Source of the DNA: Alphaproteobacteria bacterium
Lineage (GTDB): Bacteria; Pseudomonadota; Alphaproteobacteria; Puniceispirillales; UBA1172
NCBI GenBank assembly: GCA_023259875.1
Contig: JALRFL010000232.1
Location: forward strand, 1 to 10,219
Reading direction: 5' to 3'
DNA length: 10,219 nt
Shown: in pieces, positions 6,416 to 10,219 of the stretch
Position numbering within the stretch: position 1 is the first letter of the stretch
Layout of the letters: each line of letters begins with the position of its first letter
Translations under genes and position numbers: made by a program
Notes under the pieces: generated by a model
What the model saw: only the letters and a program-made list of their open reading frames with translations
Told to the model about the DNA's origin: nothing
The model's database searches: none

Positions 6416-7161
6416 CCGATAACCAGAATGATTATCGCGATCTTTTTTATCAAGAGTTACAATATGATGCCGCGGATCATAGCCCATGTGTCGGCATTTG
6501 CGATCATGAACCCCAACAAAAATGTAGCGGCTGTCAACGCCAGCAACATGATATTCAGGCATGGCGTGAGGCTGAACCCCGGATGCGTGTTTCCGTGTGG
6601 AAAGATTTGCCCCGCGCGTTAGCCGACCATGGCCAACAAGTGATGCGCCTGCCTCTTAATCAAGATCAGATTCTTCGTCTGGCTATGGCAAGGCTGGATC
6701 ATGGCGGCTGTTGGCGGATCGGGGTTGAAGGGTGCTGGCTTCAGGCTGATCAGAAAAAAGGCGATACCAGCGCCATCAGCACGGATGGCAAAACCCATAT
6801 TAGTCTTAAAACCCATATCAAAATGAGAGCGTTGTTATGGGCCGCGCCCGGGCAACGGCTGGATGATGATCCGGCGCGGTTATCGCTTTTGCTAGTGACG
6901 CCCCGTATTCGTATTGAACGCGGCGAAGGCCAACACCAACAGCCTCTGCCTGATGGATATCGAGTGTTTATTGCTTCAGACACCATCCGGATCAGCGCCT
7001 CTGATCATGGAACTCTTAGGGCAGAAACGGTGATCGCCCAAGGAGAATGGGACAGAGCTTTACCCACCGTTGAAAAGGCGGCGTCTGATTTGCCCCATGG
7101 CCTTAACCTGCCGGATAGTTATGTTCTGGGGTTGGCTATCTTGCCGCCACCATCTTTATGA
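6412..7161 (+). CDS. DUF1289 domain protein with long uncharacterised C-terminal region
   Basis: The 249-residue product starts with a DUF1289 domain at about residues 24-70. It holds Cys26 and Cys30 (SPCVGIC) plus Cys38 and Cys41 (CSGC), then an AWREAEPRMRVSVWKDLPRA helix pattern. Stand-alone DUF1289 proteins are short (E. coli YdhL type) and are thought, without firm proof, to bind metal or an Fe-S cluster through the cysteines. Residues 80-249 match nothing I recognise. They contain a GGCWRIGVEGCW segment (97-108), a basic and hydrophilic middle, a beta-rich stretch LPDGYRVFIASDTIRI (193-208) and a hydrophobic Pro-rich end. There is no signal peptide or membrane segment. AAGGGGG (6401-6407) precedes the ATG, which overlaps the SDR stop, so the two are translationally coupled. 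Its stop abuts the converging ligase stop with no gap. Confidence 0.75.
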   Translation: MTDNQNDYRDLFYQELQYDAADHSPCVGICDHEPQQKCSGCQRQQHDIQAWREAEPRMRVSVWKDLPRALADHGQQVMRLPLNQDQILRLAMARLDHGGCWRIGVEGCWLQADQKKGDTSAISTDGKTHISLKTHIKMRALLWAAPGQRLDDDPARLSLLLVTPRIRIERGEGQHQQPLPDGYRVFIASDTIRISASDHGTLRAETVIAQGEWDRALPTVEKAASDLPHGLNLPDSYVLGLAILPPPSL

Positions 7162-8805
7162 TCAGCGGATTTCTCCATCGTTAATCATGCGGCGCAATTC
7201 AAACTTTTGCATCTTGCCTGTTGCGGTTTTGGGAATATCGGTAAAGACGACTTTCTTTGGCCGCTTAAACGAGGCCATATGTTCGCGGCAAAAATTGATC
7301 AATTCTTCTTCGGTGGCCGAAGCCCCGTCTTTGAGTTCAATAAACGCACAAGGCACTTCACCCCATTTTTCATCTGGCATCGCAACTACCGCCGCAAGCG
7401 CAACAGAAGCGTGTTTATGTAAAGTTGCCTCCACCTCTACCGAGGAAATGTTCTCACCGCCAGAAATGATAATATCCTTTAGCCTGTCTTTGATTTGAAC
7501 ATAGCCGTCAGGGTGTTTTACCGCCAGATCCCCCGAATGAAAATATCCGCCAGCAAAGGCTTCGCTAGTGGCTTCAGGGTTTTTAAAATAACCTTTCATG
7601 ACGGTATTGCCGCGGAACACAATCTCACCAATCGTCTCACCATCAGCAGGAACAGGTATCATTGTCTGGCTATCCACGACATCTTGTTCTTCTAGCATAG
7701 CCATGGCGACACCTTGACGAGCCAGCATCAGATCACGATTGACCGTTTCATCATGATCCCATTTGTCGTGCCAGACATTCAGGGTGACATGACCATAAGT
7801 TTCAGTAAGCCCATAAACATGAAGAACATCAAAACCAAGGCTTTCCATTTCACGGATCACAGATGGCGGCGGCGGAGCGCCTGCGGTCATGACTTTTATC
7901 CCACGCGCGATCTCTCTGCGGTGGCTGTCTTCTGCGTTAATGATCATTGACAGGACAATCGGTGCGCCGCCCAGATGAGTGATGCCATGATCCGCAATCG
8001 CATCAAAAATGGCTTTGGCGGTGATGGCACGCGTGCAAACAATCACGCCGCCCATCAAGGTTACTGTCCAGCTATGTCCCCATCCGTTGCAATGAAACAA
8101 CGGCACAAGCGCAAGATAGCGCGGCTTTTGAGCGTGCATCCAATCACTAACCGTTCCCATCGACATCAGATATGAGCCGCGGTGATGATACACCACCCCT
8201 TTAGGCCGATTGGTCGTCCCCGAGGTATAATTCAAGGTCAGGGCATTCCATTCGTTATCAGGTAATTGCCAAGGGTCATCTTCATTGCCTTTGGCCAGAA
8301 GCCCTTCGTAATCCATCGTGCCAATTGAGGTATTTTTGCCATCATATTCGCTGTCAATAATATCAATAATGGTAATCTTCTTAGCCTCATCCGGCGTCAT
8401 TAGTGCGATCGCGGCGCTAGCCGTGGGGGCAAATTCTAAATCCACGATCAAAACCTTGCATTCCCCATGGCTAAGGATATAGGCAATAGTTTCCGGGTCT
8501 AGTCGGGTATTGATAGCATTAAGCACAGCCCCACTAGCAGGCACGCCAAAATGCGCTTCGACCATTTCAGGAATATTTGGTGCAAGTATCGAAACCGTAT
8601 CCCCATAGCCAATACCAATCTGCTTTAATCCTGTGGAAAGGCGGCGGCAACGGGCAAACACTTGACTCCAGCTATAACGCCGTTTGCCGTGAATAATCGC
8701 TTCATCATCCGGATAAATTGAGGCCGTTCGCGGCAGAAAGGATAACGGGGATAAGGGAACGAAATTAGCCGCACCAGTTGCAAAATCATCATAAGGACTT
8801 GTCAT
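7162..8805 (-). CDS. Acyl-CoA synthetase (AMP-forming ligase, AlkK/DmdB-like)
   Basis: This 547-residue ANL-superfamily ligase activates a carboxylate with ATP to an acyl-adenylate and then forms the CoA thioester. Motifs from N to C: P-loop YTSGTTNRPKG at 193-203 (Asn199 replaces the usual Gly), VVYHHRGSYL after it, substrate-pocket LVPLFHCNGWG near 233-243, A5 YGLTETYG at 331-338, A7 with Asp426 (HSGDLA), DRLKDIIISGGENISS at 440-455, and A10 PKTATGKMQKF at 526-536 with catalytic Lys531. The overall pattern is that of medium-chain fatty acid ligases and methylmercaptopropionate-CoA ligase DmdB; these cannot be separated by eye. ATG 8805 follows AAGGGG (8815-8820) by nine bases; GTG 8808 is an alternative adding one residue. 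It follows the dehydrogenase/hydratase gene by 16 bases, supporting a beta-oxidation role. Confidence 0.93.
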   Translation of the reverse strand: MTSPYDDFATGAANFVPLSPLSFLPRTASIYPDDEAIIHGKRRYSWSQVFARCRRLSTGLKQIGIGYGDTVSILAPNIPEMVEAHFGVPASGAVLNAINTRLDPETIAYILSHGECKVLIVDLEFAPTASAAIALMTPDEAKKITIIDIIDSEYDGKNTSIGTMDYEGLLAKGNEDDPWQLPDNEWNALTLNYTSGTTNRPKGVVYHHRGSYLMSMGTVSDWMHAQKPRYLALVPLFHCNGWGHSWTVTLMGGVIVCTRAITAKAIFDAIADHGITHLGGAPIVLSMIINAEDSHRREIARGIKVMTAGAPPPPSVIREMESLGFDVLHVYGLTETYGHVTLNVWHDKWDHDETVNRDLMLARQGVAMAMLEEQDVVDSQTMIPVPADGETIGEIVFRGNTVMKGYFKNPEATSEAFAGGYFHSGDLAVKHPDGYVQIKDRLKDIIISGGENISSVEVEATLHKHASVALAAVVAMPDEKWGEVPCAFIELKDGASATEEELINFCREHMASFKRPKKVVFTDIPKTATGKMQKFELRRMINDGEIR

Positions 8806-8821
8806 CACTCATATCCCCTTG

Positions 8822-10219
8822 TTAATTCCTAATTGATTGGCCATGTTCCATTAGCATTGTTATACGTTCCAATGTTTCCGGTGTTTTGGCAAGTCTCAGG
8901 AAAGCGCGGCGTTCGCGTGCGAACATGTCATCCTCAGAGACCGTTTCCCCATCAGGAGTGTCGCTGACAACAATGCTGGCAACTGCCATAGCAACGGTTT
9001 TGTCATGAGGATAAAACAGACCATCGCTGATCCCTTTATCCATAAAGTCTGACATCCGCGTTAATATTCCTGATCCGGGCAGGGTAAGGACGGGCGCGGT
9101 GGGGGCGGTATAGCCCTTTTGATTCATCGCGGCGATAGCCTCAATCGCGCTGGACATCAGCTTATCACGGTTCATTTCCATCTGATCACGCTGAGGTAAG
9201 AAATACTGAATACGAGCGCTTTCCTCAGGGCTTGTGCCTGTTCTGGCATAACCAATTTGCATCCAAGTTTTCCATGCGGCTTCCTCTGGGTCTTGGGTTG
9301 CATCAAGCCAGCGGCGCAGGGTTTCCTTGACGCCGCCTCCACCCGGCACAACGCCAACAGCCGCTTCGACAAGCCCAAAGACCGAATTGCCATGGGCAAT
9401 CACCCGATCGGCATGGACAATCACCTCATACCCACCCCCAATGGCAAGGCCAGAAGGGGCGGCAATCACAGGCACTGGCGCATCGCGCATCGCAGAAACC
9501 GCATCCTGAAACCGTTTCAAAAAGGCGTCAATTCCTGACCAGTCTTGCTGACGGATCAAAGCAAGAACAGAGGTAAGGTCAACCCCTGCCGAAAAATGCT
9601 GAGCGTCATTATGAACAATAATACCTTTGCCATGATCCTTAGCGGCAGCGGCAACAACCTCCATGGATTCATCTGTTAGGGCGTTAGCCTTGGAATGAAA
9701 CTCCACTAACCGCAAATCATCCCCAATCTGATAAAGGCTAGCCGCGCGATTGCGCAAAATCGGCGTGAGGCATTGCCGCATCATATGAAAGCGGATTGTC
9801 CGAGGCGGCAGATTAACGGGCTGCATTTCTGGCGCTGTGTTTGGCTGATGAAAGTCAGCGACATATAAGGCGCCATCTTGTGGATGATAAAATGAGGATA
9901 TATGCGAAGAGGCAAGAACCGGCGGCACGGTGATGCCTGTTTCGGCAATCATGGCCCTAACTTGATCATGACCGATAGCGTCCATCATCTCAAACGGGCC
10001 GCGTTGCCAGTTAAACCCAAGTTTCATGGCATCATCAATATCTTGCGGTGTTGTTGTCACTGACGGTATCAGATCAGCGGCATAGGCAAAAACCCGTGCT
10101 AAAACCGCTCTGGCAAAAGATACCAAAGGTTGATCCGCTGGATCATTAGGGGAGGTGATCATAAGCGATAAAGGGTCTTCGCTTTCTGCCAGCATGGCAT
10201 TAGCACGCGCAATTAACGC
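8822..10219 (-). CDS. 3-hydroxyacyl-CoA dehydrogenase/enoyl-CoA hydratase, C-terminal 465 residues (FadN-like)
   Basis: The frame is open through the right window edge, so the ATG at 10195 is internal and the N-terminal NAD-binding Rossmann domain (roughly 300 residues) lies beyond. The visible part begins inside the dehydrogenase C-terminal domain, whose repeat is recognisable in VSFARAVLARVFAYAADL and FNWQRGPFEMMDAIG (visible residues about 33-82). A crotonase domain follows. It has FSAGVDL (209-215) for the oxyanion hole, the glycine block IGGGYE with Glu265, and FGLVEAAVGVVPGGGG with Glu285; the two Glu match the catalytic pair of enoyl-CoA hydratase. Dehydrogenase first and hydratase last is the FadN order, opposite to FadB/FadJ. 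The protein hydrates 2-enoyl-CoA and oxidises 3-hydroxyacyl-CoA in beta-oxidation. The acyl-CoA ligase gene follows 16 bases downstream, presumably in one operon. Confidence 0.92.
   Translation of the reverse strand, partial: ALIARANAMLAESEDPLSLMITSPNDPADQPLVSFARAVLARVFAYAADLIPSVTTTPQDIDDAMKLGFNWQRGPFEMMDAIGHDQVRAMIAETGITVPPVLASSHISSFYHPQDGALYVADFHQPNTAPEMQPVNLPPRTIRFHMMRQCLTPILRNRAASLYQIGDDLRLVEFHSKANALTDESMEVVAAAAKDHGKGIIVHNDAQHFSAGVDLTSVLALIRQQDWSGIDAFLKRFQDAVSAMRDAPVPVIAAPSGLAIGGGYEVIVHADRVIAHGNSVFGLVEAAVGVVPGGGGVKETLRRWLDATQDPEEAAWKTWMQIGYARTGTSPEESARIQYFLPQRDQMEMNRDKLMSSAIEAIAAMNQKGYTAPTAPVLTLPGSGILTRMSDFMDKGISDGLFYPHDKTVAMAVASIVVSDTPDGETVSEDDMFARERRAFLRLAKTPETLERITMLMEHGQSIRN

Noticed and set aside
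9172..9538. Small frames on both strands within the dehydrogenase/hydratase gene
   Set aside because: They lie across the crotonase active-site coding region, which is clearly read on the minus strand in the long frame.
1..10219. tRNA, rRNA, CRISPR array, insertion sequence, prophage or integration site
   Set aside because: No repeat-spacer periodicity, transposase or integrase motifs, terminal inverted repeats or cloverleaf-like sequences were seen on reading both strands.

Overview
The window is a densely coded stretch of about 50% G+C that reads as ordinary alphaproteobacterial chromosome. The evidence is an IalB-family secreted protein, a short SpoU methyltransferase of the type common in Alphaproteobacteria, a SCO-type copper chaperone, and a strong scarcity of GANTC sites, as expected where CcrM methylation operates. 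A marine SAR116-like or rhodospirillal origin would fit the composition and gene content, but that is only an impression. No mobile element, CRISPR array, tRNA, rRNA or phage gene is visible.

Layout. (1) Positions 1-2681, plus strand: the 3' end of a pterin-4a-carbinolamine dehydratase gene (phhB-like) overlaps a TrmH/SpoU-family RNA methyltransferase by one base. A roughly 165-base gap follows, then an IalB-family secreted protein whose stop codon overlaps the GTG start of rlmN. (2) 2692-3551, plus strand: a Bax inhibitor-1/YccA-family membrane protein with its own candidate promoter, closed by a strong hairpin terminator. (3) 3582-5358, minus strand: a SCO-type copper chaperone gene followed 16 bases later by a group A FAD monooxygenase; both start with GTG behind good Shine-Dalgarno sequences. 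(4) 5359-5512: a divergent intergenic region holding a perfect 9-base inverted repeat. (5) 5513-7161, plus strand: an atypical SDR/NAD-dependent epimerase gene overlapping by 4 bases a DUF1289 protein with a long uncharacterised C-terminal region. (6) 7162-10219, minus strand: a fatty-acid beta-oxidation pair, namely a 3-hydroxyacyl-CoA dehydrogenase/enoyl-CoA hydratase (its N-terminal part lies beyond the window) followed 16 bases later by an acyl-CoA ligase.

How the genes work together. The right-hand pair would activate an acyl substrate to its CoA thioester and carry out hydration and 3-hydroxy oxidation. The left-hand group mixes pterin recycling, RNA modification and an exported protein, linked mainly by translational coupling. 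The SCO/monooxygenase and SDR/DUF1289 pairs have conserved-looking architecture but no assignable pathway. I see no convincing new biological system. The items most worth a second look are the DUF1289 fusion protein, the divergent-promoter inverted repeat, the SCO-monooxygenase pairing and the GATC/GANTC imbalance.
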